From Thozetella sp. PMI_491 (Eukaryota; Ascomycota; Sordariomycetes; Chaetosphaeriales; Chaetosphaeriaceae), in contig MU270023.1 in the NCBI GenBank assembly GCA_021432635.1, positions 1,178,001 through 1,242,000 of the forward strand: a DNA stretch of 64,000 nucleotides. Direction: 5' to 3'. Of this stretch, positions 9,847 through 21,600 are shown in pieces (position 1 is the first letter of the stretch; each line of letters starts with the position of its first letter). The position numbers and the translations under genes are program-made. The notes under the pieces were generated by a model that saw only the letters and a list, made by a program, of their open reading frames with translations, was not told where the DNA came from and made no database searches.

Positions 9847-12447
9847 ATGCCGAGGTTCTTTGCAGCAATTCGGGATGCCATTGAAAATTATGGATTGGCA
9901 TATCTCTACACTTACACAGAATATGGAGACGAGTCGACACTCGCACTGGCTGTCAGGCAACATCAAGAGAAACTCGATGCTACACCAGAAGGCCACCCAG
10001 AACTCGCACGTCGGTTGCACGATCTGGGAACTGGATATTACAAGTTGTATCAACGGCTAGGAGCTATGGAACACCTACGGGAATGCATCGAACAACACGA
10101 AAAGGCGATTGGTATAGATCCAAGCGACCCCTCCAATCTGGGAATTCATCAATCTCTCGGAAAGGCCTATCTTGAAGTGTATCGAAAATTGGGGAACGTA
10201 AGATACCTCGATATGGCAATGCGATACCTCAAAGAAGGGCTTAACACAATGCCGGATAGCCATCCGAACCGTGCCGACACACTTCAGGCTCTTGGAGCTG
10301 GTTATATCGAGAGATACCGGAGGACAGCAGTTGACGAAGACTTGAAGATAGCCATAGAACGACTCAAAGAAAGTCTCAATCAAGTGTCAGATAGCCCTCT
10401 TGGCCGGGCAGATCGAGCCTCGTCCCTCGGAGAAGCGTATCTTGAGCGGTATCAAAGGACAATGTCCGAAGAAGACCTAAATACGGCCATCAAACTACTC
10501 GAGAAAGGCTACATCGCCCAGGGCAATGATACATACGACTTCCTAGGCTTGAAATCCAGAGCTGAGCCCCTCGGAGCGGCATACCTCGAGCGATACCGAA
10601 GGAAAACGGCGAAAAAGGACATAGAGATGGCCATCCGAAGATACCAAGAAGCTCTCAGCCATACGCCGTGGACTGATCCAAAGCGAGCACGTCGATCGCA
10701 AGCCCTGGGAGGTGCATACCTCGAGAGGTACCAACGAAGAGGAGCGAGGGCAGACCTAAAGAACGCAATCTATCACTATGAGGATGCCGTTCGACAGTTC
10801 CATGCGCCTACTCTTGACCGTGTACAGGCCGGTAAAGTCCTAGTCCGACTGTATGACAAAGTCCAAAGTTCAACGTTGCAATACTCCCTGCAAGCTGTGT
10901 TGTTGATTCCTCTGCTCGCGCCCCACGGAATCGATATTTCAGATAAGCAGCACCTACTCGTGAAAGTGGCTGGCCTAGCTTCTGACACGGCAGCAGCTGC
11001 TTTGACGGCAAAATTTTCACCGTATAAAGCCATCGAACTTCTTGAGACTGGTCGTGGGATTATTGCAAGCTCCTTGAGCGAACAGCGGTTCGATCTGTCC
11101 GATCTACAGCAGAAACACCCTCAGTTGGCGGAGGAATACACAAATCTTCGGGATATGGTAGTCATGAGATGGTCGGAGAGTTTGCAGCGCGAAAAGATGC
11201 TCACCAGGGAACTGGAGGATACAATCCAAAAGATTCGCTCCTTCCCTGGGTTTGGCCAGTTTCTCATGATCCCGTCCGAGGACGAACTAAAAGTCACCAC
11301 AGCTTTCGGGCCGATCGTCATCATCAACACGAGCGATGACCGTTGCGATGCGCTTATCATAGAGGAAGGGGGGATTACAGGCTTGCGGCTTCCTGATTTG
11401 CACAATAGCGATATTCGGGCTCGCGCGGTGGCTATAACGGGATTACAATCCCTCAACACGCAACTTTTGGAGTGGCTCTGGGACACGATTGCGAAGCCAG
11501 TTCTTGACGTGTTAGGTTTCACCCAGACACCCTCCGGAACCTGGCCTCGTATATGGTGGATTCCAACTGGGCTCCTTACCAAGTTTCCCATTCATGCGGC
11601 AGGGTACCACGGTTCTTCGAATACGCTCTTAGACCGTGCTATCTCGTCCTACAGCTCCTCTATTCGAGCTCTTGTGCAAAGCCGTGAGAAGTGTCGCTCG
11701 GTAGTGGGAGGCCAAGATTCCGAGAAGGTGCTTCTAGTCGGCGTGGAACAGACCCCAGGGCATAGGAGGCTTCCATATGCGCCTAAAGAGATTAACAGCC
11801 TAGAGCGCCTTTTTGGATCCATGCAGTTACAGGTTATAAGGCCCAAGCCATGCCAGAAGGAAATCCTGTCTGCTTTGAAGGACTGCAAACTTTTCCACTT
11901 CGCCGGCCACGGGTCCACAAACCAGCTAGATCCATCGAAGAGCTCCTTGCTCTTACACGACGGACAGCTCACGGTGGGAAGCCTCTTCAAGAATAACTTG
12001 CGTAGTGGCGCGCCATTCCTCGCCTACCTTTCCGCTTGCGGAACAGGACAAGTCACTCACGATCAGCTAACCGATGAGTCGGTTCATTTGATCAGCGCCT
12101 ACCAGCTCGCCGGTTTTCGCCACGTCGTTGGCACTTTATGGGACGTGAACGATAAGTTCTGCGCGGAAACGGCCGTTGCCGTATACGAGTGGATGAAATG
12201 CCATGGCATGAACGACAAATCCGTTAGCGAAGGCCTTCATTATGCGATCAGGACATTCCGTGACAAGTGGGTTTCGGAAAACATGAACGAGCCATCTAAT
12301 CGCACTCGGAGTGTTGGAAATAGAGAGGGCATGCCGGCTGCGGAGCAATCGCGCTCCAATCAGTCTATAGAGAGGGATCCGAGAAATGTCGAAGTACTTG
12401 AAGACACGCCGCTATATTGGGTACCTTATGTTCATTTTGGAACCTAA
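9847..12447 (+). CDS. TPR-CHAT protease
   Basis: One exon, 866 residues from the first in-frame ATG (AAAATGCC context). Residues of about 50-330 are six tandem TPR units of roughly 48-50 residues, each marked by a variant of LG-x-AYLERYRR followed by DL-x-x-AI. A helical spacer follows. The C-terminal CHAT domain (about 480-866) carries PRIWWIPTGLLTKFPIHAAG, the histidine motif FHFAGHGSTN (His688) and the cysteine motif YLSACGTGQ (Cys731), then GFRHVVGTLWDVND. CHAT means 'caspase HetF associated with TPRs'; the domain is a clan CD cysteine protease related to separase and caspases, and the catalytic dyad is intact here. The TPRs probably bind a partner or trigger. The last residues, PLYWVPYVHFG, match the end of the convergent giant protein. 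The stop lies 198 bases from the stop of that gene. Substrate unknown. Confidence 0.9.
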   Translation: MPRFFAAIRDAIENYGLAYLYTYTEYGDESTLALAVRQHQEKLDATPEGHPELARRLHDLGTGYYKLYQRLGAMEHLRECIEQHEKAIGIDPSDPSNLGIHQSLGKAYLEVYRKLGNVRYLDMAMRYLKEGLNTMPDSHPNRADTLQALGAGYIERYRRTAVDEDLKIAIERLKESLNQVSDSPLGRADRASSLGEAYLERYQRTMSEEDLNTAIKLLEKGYIAQGNDTYDFLGLKSRAEPLGAAYLERYRRKTAKKDIEMAIRRYQEALSHTPWTDPKRARRSQALGGAYLERYQRRGARADLKNAIYHYEDAVRQFHAPTLDRVQAGKVLVRLYDKVQSSTLQYSLQAVLLIPLLAPHGIDISDKQHLLVKVAGLASDTAAAALTAKFSPYKAIELLETGRGIIASSLSEQRFDLSDLQQKHPQLAEEYTNLRDMVVMRWSESLQREKMLTRELEDTIQKIRSFPGFGQFLMIPSEDELKVTTAFGPIVIINTSDDRCDALIIEEGGITGLRLPDLHNSDIRARAVAITGLQSLNTQLLEWLWDTIAKPVLDVLGFTQTPSGTWPRIWWIPTGLLTKFPIHAAGYHGSSNTLLDRAISSYSSSIRALVQSREKCRSVVGGQDSEKVLLVGVEQTPGHRRLPYAPKEINSLERLFGSMQLQVIRPKPCQKEILSALKDCKLFHFAGHGSTNQLDPSKSSLLLHDGQLTVGSLFKNNLRSGAPFLAYLSACGTGQVTHDQLTDESVHLISAYQLAGFRHVVGTLWDVNDKFCAETAVAVYEWMKCHGMNDKSVSEGLHYAIRTFRDKWVSENMNEPSNRTRSVGNREGMPAAEQSRSNQSIERDPRNVEVLEDTPLYWVPYVHFGT

Positions 12448-12645
12448 GCCCTATACCCAAGTAATAGATATATTACAGGGAGCTCTAGATGGAGTGATTA
12501 TCGACTGTAGCGCCTATATCAAGAAATTCAAGATACTTATGTCTTGCGAATAGATATCTCACGGAGCGAGGCCGCTTCTCTCGTAGGCGCGATAGAACAG
12601 CCAAGAGCATGGAGAGCAAGACTTGGGGCTGAAAAAAAGTAAGAA

Positions 12646-15600
12646 TTACACGCCGAAATGAACATAAGGAACCCAATAAAGAGGCTCGTTCTCGCACAAC
12701 GCAACATCTCTTGCATTCCTCTGGCCTCTTGGCCCCAATATACTCACACCACCATCGTCACTGTCGCTATCGTCATCTGAACAGAGATTTCCCTCGTTAT
12801 TGTCGTCGGGTATCTTATAATCGCCAACATCCTGCTCAATACTCGACGCGGAATCTTGATGACAACTGGCTGGCGAGCTGTACTGCGCTCTGTCATCTTC
12901 GAAGAATGAACGCCTCTCCGCCAGCTCAGCCCCGAAATGCTTCACCAGTTGCGGAATCTTTGATATAGTCTCCATCACACGTTTTCGATGGTCAGGGCTA
13001 ATCAGCGCTGCCATTTCTTTATCCCAGTCCACATAATCACCTTCGTCTGACTCGTAGGTTTCTAACCAGCGATCGCGGAGCCGCTTCACCGCGCGGTGCA
13101 GTCCCCGGCAGACCGCTTCGTCCGCCAGTCCACTCTCTGCGCGCGCGAGCTCCTCGTAAGTAAACCTCGCCACGTCCAGGCACGACCTGTCGTTGACCGT
13201 CCACAGTGTTCCGATGACGTGCCTGAACCCGGCAATCTGACAGGCACTGATAAGGTGGATACTGTCGTCCATAAGGACTTCTTGGCGATCCTCGGTACCC
13301 TGGATCTCCCCTGTACTGCAGGCTGACAGATAGGCGAGAAAAGGTGCCTTCTCGCAGAGGTTCTGTTCGAATAACGAGCCAACCGTCAAGGGATCCTCCT
13401 CCCAGTCGTTGAGGAGAAGGCAACTCTCGGACGGATCTTTGTCGTTAGTTTTGCCGTGCCCGGCGAAGTGGAAGATGGCACACCCGGGAAGCAGAGAGAG
13501 AAGCTCGGATTTTTTTCGCTTTAACGATTGAATATTGGTGACTTTCATAGACATGGACTCGCACAGCCCTTTGACGGAGTTTACCTCTCCCACAGCGAAA
13601 GGAAGCGCTCCAGAACCAGAAAGTCCTGGGGTGGAGTCCATGGCAACGAGAATCGCATGAAGTGGCGCATCGGACCTGCTCCTCGCGAGATGGCCCAAGG
13701 CGCGGCGTCGACCGTTTACGATCGCCTTGACCGACGAACTGTAAGATGACATAACCCAGTCCATGACCGTTTCAGTCGAACCTGGGGCATGGTGACCAGC
13801 GGCATGTAAAGGAAACTTGGAAAGAATCCCTGTTGGAATCCACCAGACATGTGGGTACGACTCGCCGTCTAACGGTGGTCCTGTGAATCCTAGAGATATG
13901 AGTATAGGCTTCATCATGACGTCCCACAACCTTCGGAGAACAGCTGGCCTTGTAATGCCCATCTCCACTAGTCTCTTCAGGTGGGGAGGTCTTATACGTG
14001 CTAAGTAGAGAGGTCGAATCCGAGTTTTCTCAATAATGAGCGCGTAACATGATATTATGCCGACGTTGATTACGACGATTGGACCATTAGCTGCCGCTAG
14101 CTTCATCTGGGTCTCGCTCGGGGCCGAGAGGAAGTTTTCAAATCCATCACGACTGCGGATCTCGGCGATCAAGTCATCAAACTCCGTTCCCGTATGGTAA
14201 CGCGCCTGCATTTCGCCGCGTAAGCGGGTAGCACTTGGTACAGAAGGCTGGTCGAGTAGTTCGCGGAGTTGAGTAAAACGATCTGCAAGCTCGGGATGAA
14301 AAGACTGCAATTCACGCAGGTCACTGCGCAGTTCTTCGAAGGAGGTCGAAAGCAGCCCTCGTGCCTGTTCCAAGAATCTGATGGCAGTGGCTGCTGTCTT
14401 ACCGGCCCGTACCGCTAACTCTGCCGCAAGCGGGCCAAGACTTGGACGACTGGGCGTGTACGATTTAAATCCGCCGCCCTTGTGACGACTTTCCAGCACG
14501 TGAGAAGAAACGGCGAGCCGTGGGATGAATCCGATCATTGCCTCTGCCGCCTCGTAAGCCCCTTCGCTGTTATTTGCCATCATCTCGAGCTTGATCAGCA
14601 TTTCGCCGAAGGCCATGACACCGGAGGCGTGATTGTTTCCAGGCTTCTTCAGGAGCTTCATCGCGCGCCAACAGGAGGCAACGGCTTTCTCCCGATATGA
14701 CTCGTCATAATCAGTATTCCAGATGTGGAAGAATATGAGCCCTAGCAGCATTTGATATCCTTCGTGTTGTTCCAAGTCCGACATCGGTACGGTAGCAAGT
14801 GATTCCCCTTCGCGCTTGTTCGCACGTATCCATTCTCCACTGCCGCATAGATCATACAGAGCGAGGTAGGCCCTTTCGTAGTTCGGGTCCTGTACGTGCA
14901 CAAGCCCTTCTAATTGAAGCTGAAGCGCAGGATTCCACCCGAACCTCGCCCTGTGTTCGTAGACCAAAGAAAGCCAGCTAGATATAATGAAATTTCGGTC
15001 GCCACCGTTTGCGGCAGCGATTAGTGCTTGCTTCATCGACCGCATTCCTTCCTCTTCGCTGTATCTATAAAGTGTCTTTGCATGAGCGAAGGCGTTTCTA
15101 TAATTCTGATCAAATCCTTGGTCAGATAGAGATCGAATTTCGTTTCGCAGAAACCGGATCACATCCTCTCGTGCATCTGAACCCTTCGATAAACCAGCTG
15201 TTTCGGGTGGGATTGAGTCGAGAATGACCTCAAAATCGCCCCAAAGCTCTGGCAATCCCAGGTCCTGTTCGGGAGCCAACTCGATGGCTTCACACGTTAG
15301 TTTGAGGGCTTGGTTGAGATCGTCATCGACAGCGAATCTCTGAAAACGGTGGAACAAGAGAGGCCCAAGATGCGCCAAGATGCGAGACCTTGGAGCTGTG
15401 TCGACCGATGTCGCCAAGAGTTCCTCTAATAAGTCAATAGCTTCGTCTAGATCTCCCCTCGAATGCTTATCTTGGTAACGCTGGCCAAGTAAGTTAGCAA
15501 GCCTCCAAGAAAACTCAAATCGGTCGTTGGAAAAACGGTCGGGAATAATTGAGATGAGCTCTCGACCGATATCGATGGCTCTCGACAAATCGGATCTATC

Positions 15601-18600
15601 ATAAGTTCTTGATTTCCTGGAGATGACCGAGTCCCTCTTCCCTATAGCCTGGTAGAGGTAAGCCAAGACCAATGCCCGTCTGTCCGATTTCTCTGGCGTC
15701 AAATCGGCGGCTTTTTGGAGGCACCGAATAGCTTCATCGATATCGGGCATCGTGTTTGACTTCATGGACGGGATCAACAGGTAGAGTCCGAGCGTAAAAT
15801 AGGAGCGTACGTGGTTCGGATCGCCTGGCATTGATTGCTCGAGCTCATCTCGGGCGCGCTGGATGTCTTCGTCCTCATCATCGCCAAAGGGGACCCATCG
15901 TAGGTGTCTGCCGAAGACATACCAGCAGTCACCTCCGGGGTGATCATCATCGGTTTCATTACCGAATGTAAACCAATTTTCCGGGTCGTTGAGGTGTTCT
16001 TCGACCTCTCGAACGGAGCCTTGGTCGGTCGACTTTGCACCACTCCAGAAGCTCGTCCATGGTAGGTTTCTAGAAGCAAAGTCGCGCGCTCGTTGTCCGA
16101 AGGTAAACCAAGATTCGTTGTTTTCCGTGTGGTTAGCTGGAGGCGGTTCAGATTGCTGCTGGGCATCATGAGCGTCATCGTCAACATTCTGATTATGAGT
16201 CTGATCGCTCGTGTTTGCAAAGGACCAATAGTCGCTTTCTGAGAAGTAATCAGTGGCCTGTTAAGATAAAGAATGGACTCGTGTTTTCAAGCACCTTCAG
16301 GGCGAGCAAAGATGGCAGGTTCGACTTCAGTAGCCCAGTCCCGCTTTCTCCACACACCAGTATTCGCAACCAGTCCTCCAATATCGTCTTGTGTAGTCCT
16401 ATGGCCGCGAGTTGAAGCAAATGGCGAGGCTGTTCTCGCGCAACGCAAGTCACCCTCGGAAAGCGATCGCTTAATCGCTGGGAACTGGTCTCTACCCAGA
16501 CGTGGCCTACTTTTTAATAGATCAGTGAGCAGTTTGAGCGCCTTGGCACGTTGGCCATTCCTGAACATGACTTCGGCATGGTGCGACAGGACCTGATAAT
16601 TGCCGGTGATACAGAAGAGTAGGTTTTCGTCGAATTTGGGAAGTTCCTCAGTGGTATTGCCGTCACTTTGCTCTAATAGCGATGCGGCGCTAGAGGAGTC
16701 TCCGGTCGGATCACCTTCTTTTGCTAGGAACTCGCAAAGCAGTCGCATCCCCCTGGCTTCCTTGAGCAACGGGTGCTTATCAACTATGCGGCCGTCAGCC
16801 TTGACGTCTTCTGCTAATGCCTGTTCCGCTCGCGAGAAGTTGATCGCAGCAGAGGCAAACAATCTCTTCCCAAAATCCATGGATCCGCGCAAGCGGTGCA
16901 GCGGTGCGCTTCTAGACGAAAAGTGCATGAAGGGGTCGGCCATAAGCAGCATTTCCTCCACGGCCTCGACGTCTAATAGCATATTTGGGGAAACGACTGG
17001 GAGCTTGGCTAGGGCAACTGCTGTCTCAACTAGCATGTGTCGCACCAGGAGTTGCTGGGGTATCAACATGGGTGAAAATGATCCCCAATCTGAGATCTCG
17101 AGCTCCGTACAGGAGGGTCCGCAGCCACCCCCACTGCCTGTGTCAGTGACAGACGTGATAGAGAAGGTCTTGGCGTCGCAATAGTGTTGAATCGAAGTCA
17201 AGATCCATGACAGCGTTTCCGTCATCTGTGCCAGCAAAGCCGGTGGGGAGTCGCTGAAAGTTGTGTCTAGCACACGGGCCTCCAGGAAATGAAGGTGGTA
17301 TCGGAGAACGTTGAAAACCCCCCAGCGAGGAAAGCCGGAGCGGAAGGCGACGGTTTCCCTACGTTTACCTCGAGCCTTTTCGGAAAGATCTGAGATCCCA
17401 TGATCATGTCGAAAGTGCCACAAAATATAACCACCGTCGAGCAGATTGCGCGCAGCAGTCCACGCTGGTCGTAGCTCGGTCGGCAAGTTACGCCCTCCGC
17501 AGGTAGCCAGGCCTCTGGGATGATTCGTGATTCTTGTAGTAAGCCAGTTGCCAAAGTAGTGGCTCGGAAGTATTCGTGTCATGTAACGGGAGAGCTCGCC
17601 AGTGGACAGAAAGTCCCATCTATGTGGGGACGACGTCGATGCTGTGATGTCTCGGCTCAGAACTGCCAGGAGCACGTCAGCTCTGAATTCAATGCTCCTT
17701 AGCTTCTTCTGCTTCGCGATAATTCTTCCAAACGTGTTCTGAGCCTCGGAGACCATGCCGCTTCGTGCTTGACACCACCCGAGCATCATTTCGACGTGCC
17801 AGATTGCCATTCCAGTCACATTTGCATCCCCTCGATCAACCTGTTGGTTGACAGTAGAGATGAGATCTTCCAGTCGGCTACAGGCGAGTACCCAGCGGCC
17901 CTTGCGCATTAGGAGTTCGATGCGGAGGTCGCTGTTCCTGACAGCTGCCGACTGGTTTGGCAATGAAATGCCTCGTCCGAGGACGTAAATATCCTCCAAA
18001 GCATGTTTTGGCCATTCGATAAAAACATCGGGCGGCCTGGTTCGCCCGCGAAGGTGTGATCGTTGCCGTGGCAGAGGTTCATCGTCGCCGAGCTCGCGCA
18101 GTGCCAATTGGCATACTCTCGCAATCCACCAAGCAGATGCACCCTCAAATCGCTCTTCCAAAACCTGCTGGATAATGCCCCCTACATGCTGGCGCTTCCC
18201 ACTGCTTTGGTAGGGTATATCACGACAACCATTTGATTCCTCGAAGAAGCTATCCGTCAGGATCTTCGCAAGGGCCTTGATCTCTTCATGGTCTGCGCTC
18301 ACGACGAAAGAAAACACACCAAGGAGTGCAGCTAGCGTCTTGTAGTTGGCCAAGTCTCTCCTCTCCAGTTCGTTGAGAAGGAGAACCAATTCTTCCTGGG
18401 AACTACACCAACTTTCGAAATTGGCCACATCGCCATCGGTCATCATCCAACCCAAAGACACAATGTTGTCTGATAATCTCTTGACGACCGATTTCCAGTG
18501 ATAATTACCCAAGGCTTCGCCAGCCGCACCAGATATAACGCGCCCCAAGAGGCGAAGGGCGAACGTCGCATCACACCGCATACTGTATCGTTGCATTGGA

Positions 18601-21600
18601 GGCAGATTGGAGTAGATATCGTCCAAACCGGGGAAAGGGTCGTTCGATTGTAGAAGCTTGCCGAGAAACTCCACTAGTCCGGCGTGCTCAAAGGATGGCA
18701 TAGCGAAAAATTGGTGAGTGTTAGGCATCAGCCGACTGAAGCATTCTTGAGCCTCTACATTACCGTCCATGTTGATCATTTTCGAAGCCAGGATAACGAA
18801 AGATATGAAAACTAGTCGCAGCTCGTTGGCGTCAGAATCATAATGAGATGGAAGTGTAGGATTTGGTTGAAACAGGTTGAAGGGGTTGGTAAGAAATGGA
18901 GCGATGGGATTTTGCATCGACGCTTGCTGTAATGACTCGCTTGTTTGGTTGAACAGCCATTTCGTTGATAACATCAGCGATGGAAACAAAAGGCCGCGAT
19001 TCGGGCCGAGAGGCCGGCGGTGTTGAGTCGCAGGCTTGCGGTTCTGGAGAGGGGACTTGCTCTCTTTCGGATTAGGGCTACTTTCTAGACCAGAGCTTTT
19101 ACGGTTCTGAAGACCATGTTCTTGTTCTTGCCTCAGTGGTCTCTGATGTGGAGAATGTGGTCTGCGATGCGCAAGGGGCGATTCATGGGTGGAGTTCCCA
19201 CGGCCGTTTGTTTTCGGCACGATTTCTGGAGCAACGAACTCATTGATGGCGATCGATACAAGCTGTACAAACTTGTCCATGCGACTCACTTCTCGGCCCC
19301 AGTCATCATTGGTCATGTCTCCATCTGACTGAAGCGAAAGCCGATCCGTTAAGGCGCACCACTTGGTCCTAGCGGTCTCGAGTGCAGTGCGCGATACACC
19401 AAGGAGTTTCAACAGAGGCTTCGCCGACTTTTGGGTTCGGCTTAGGCAATCAGGAAACGACAATAGCAGTCCTAAGGCGGCCACTAGCATTGCTTCCCTG
19501 CCCAAATACTGCAGCTGGTTCTTCTCCCATTTTCTCCCGAATGCTGCCGATCGAGGTTCGGGAAAAGCTGCGGCCGACAGTATCTCCTTTTGTTGGAAGG
19601 TACTGATAAAGGCTTTCAGTGCCGGGATCGAGCTTTCATGGGCGGCGAGAAGAGACTGCACTCCCCTGGATGCGCCTAACTCTTCCAAGGTCACATTCTC
19701 GTCCCCGGCCTGGCTTGCTTCATCCAGCCTTGAGATACTATGTACGATCTTCTCCCACAGAGCGTCGTGTTGGTCCCTCTTCTCTACCCAGCCGAGTCTC
19801 TCTTTGGCGTGCGATTTGATTGCGCGAAAGAGTCTCGGCGAGGTAGCTACAAGGTCATCTTTTCCTGTTATCTTGCGGAGGAATTCAATACTTGCTCCAA
19901 GATGGCCTGGAGAAAATAACTTTCCAGGAGAGTGAATGGGGGACATGCTGTGGCGTTTCTCCAAATCCACAAACTCCAGGATTGCCCTCAGCATCGTCGG
20001 GTCAAACCACCACATATCCACAATCTCGCGAAGAATTTCGTCAGGAAGATAGTCCAGGGCAAGCTCAATCATACGAGCGTTCCCATGGAAGAGCACCTGC
20101 CCAAGAGGCCACGCGTTATCCACGGTAGGGTGGACGTTCTTGAACAAATCAAATAAGGTCCTAGCAATGCATTGATGATTCCGAGAACCTGCATCCGATA
20201 ATGGTGAAGAAGTTGTTATAAGCAGGAAGTAGTCCAAGAGACAGAGACAAGGTGATGTGGCCTCGAAAGCCTCGCTGGGCGTCATCAATCTTTCAACTGG
20301 CAAGGCGTGACCTTCTCTGACTGGCTTCGAGTATCTGACAAGAGCGATAAAATCACGGAGTAGACACGGCCCGTCGGTGATAGCCTCATCGACAATACGA
20401 GCAGCGAAAGAGAAATCAATGTCGAGATAAGCAACAAGAACCGCGGCGGACCTGCGGTCGTGTCGCTTGAGGGCGGCCGCAAGAGTGTCGAGGTTTGGCC
20501 TGAAGCCATGTGCAAGAAGCCACCTGAGGCCTCTCTTCCTGGCTCTCACGCTCTCCTGATCAGAGGACAGGAGGTTGCTGAAGAGCTTTGAGTTGATTTC
20601 ATCGCTTCGCACACATGTCTGTCTCATCGCATCTGACAAATGCCACCAGTTCTCGACTAGGAGCTTGGGTTCGTGGTTGCCGAAGATCTCTAGGCACCCC
20701 ACTCTATCCACTGTTCCCAGAAGGTCTTTCCATTCGTCAAGTACCGGTAGAATGTCCCTGTTTCGCGACCTCAAAGCTCGGCCGTAAACTTTGCCCGGCG
20801 GGGTGCCCTTCGAGCTCAGAGCATCAAAGAAGTGCTGGAAGATGAACTCGAAAAGATCTTTCAGCTGCTTAACGTTCTCAGAACCGTGCCATGCGATTCT
20901 ATCCTCCGGGCTAGCGTCCAGAGCGAGCACGAGAAGTTCCCATGGATCTACCGACGCCTTTGTCTCCGAACTAAGCGCTTCGTAGATGTCCTCATACGCA
21001 ACCTGATATCGTACCGAACGCTCTAAAGCTACTCGAGCGAAGTGGTTTGCAGTTTCTCTTTTCAAAGAAATCGGATCCTCTTTAAGGAGATGGATGACAA
21101 GACCCCTCTGGCGAGACGACAGAGCTTGCAGGACCATAGGAGCCCTATTGACGATTTGGATGTAGTTATTCTTTGGAGCCGATTCTATATCGGGTCTCGG
21201 ACTAGGTGGGCTTTCCAGTTGCAAGATATGAGACATGGATGAGCCTATCCCACGAAGCGTCTCATAACCCTCGGCGACATCACTGAGTCCATCGGCGATT
21301 TCGCTGGTAAGCTCAGGGCTCAGAAAATTGCTCCCACGGAAGCCTTCCACAAATTCAGTTAGCCTGCTGGATCTTGATGGGGTTCGCTGCCCTGTGTTGT
21401 GAAGGCCTTCAAGAAGACGAGAAAGTATTCGGATAAGGTTAAGCACGATTTCGCTTGTGGGTCGAGCTCTTAGCGTGTAGAAGCCTTGAACAAGCTGATT
21501 TAGAACATAGAGAAAGTGGAAAGTGCGTCCTCCCATGTGCTGAATATCGCGAAATCTATTGAGGCTTTCGAAAAGCTCGTTTAGTCTGCTGGGTATGTGA

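Noticed and set aside
15774-16220. A 148-codon minus-strand frame beside the CHAT segment
   Set aside because: It lies in another frame over the linker of the giant gene, whose own frame shows the repeated W-x-x-F-G motifs.
16250-16453. Minus-strand frame with a P-loop-like phrase (VCGESGTG), suggesting a hidden ATPase
   Set aside because: It is a shifted reading of the end of the giant gene's third exon and its intron; it lacks an ATG and no Walker B or other ATPase motif follows.
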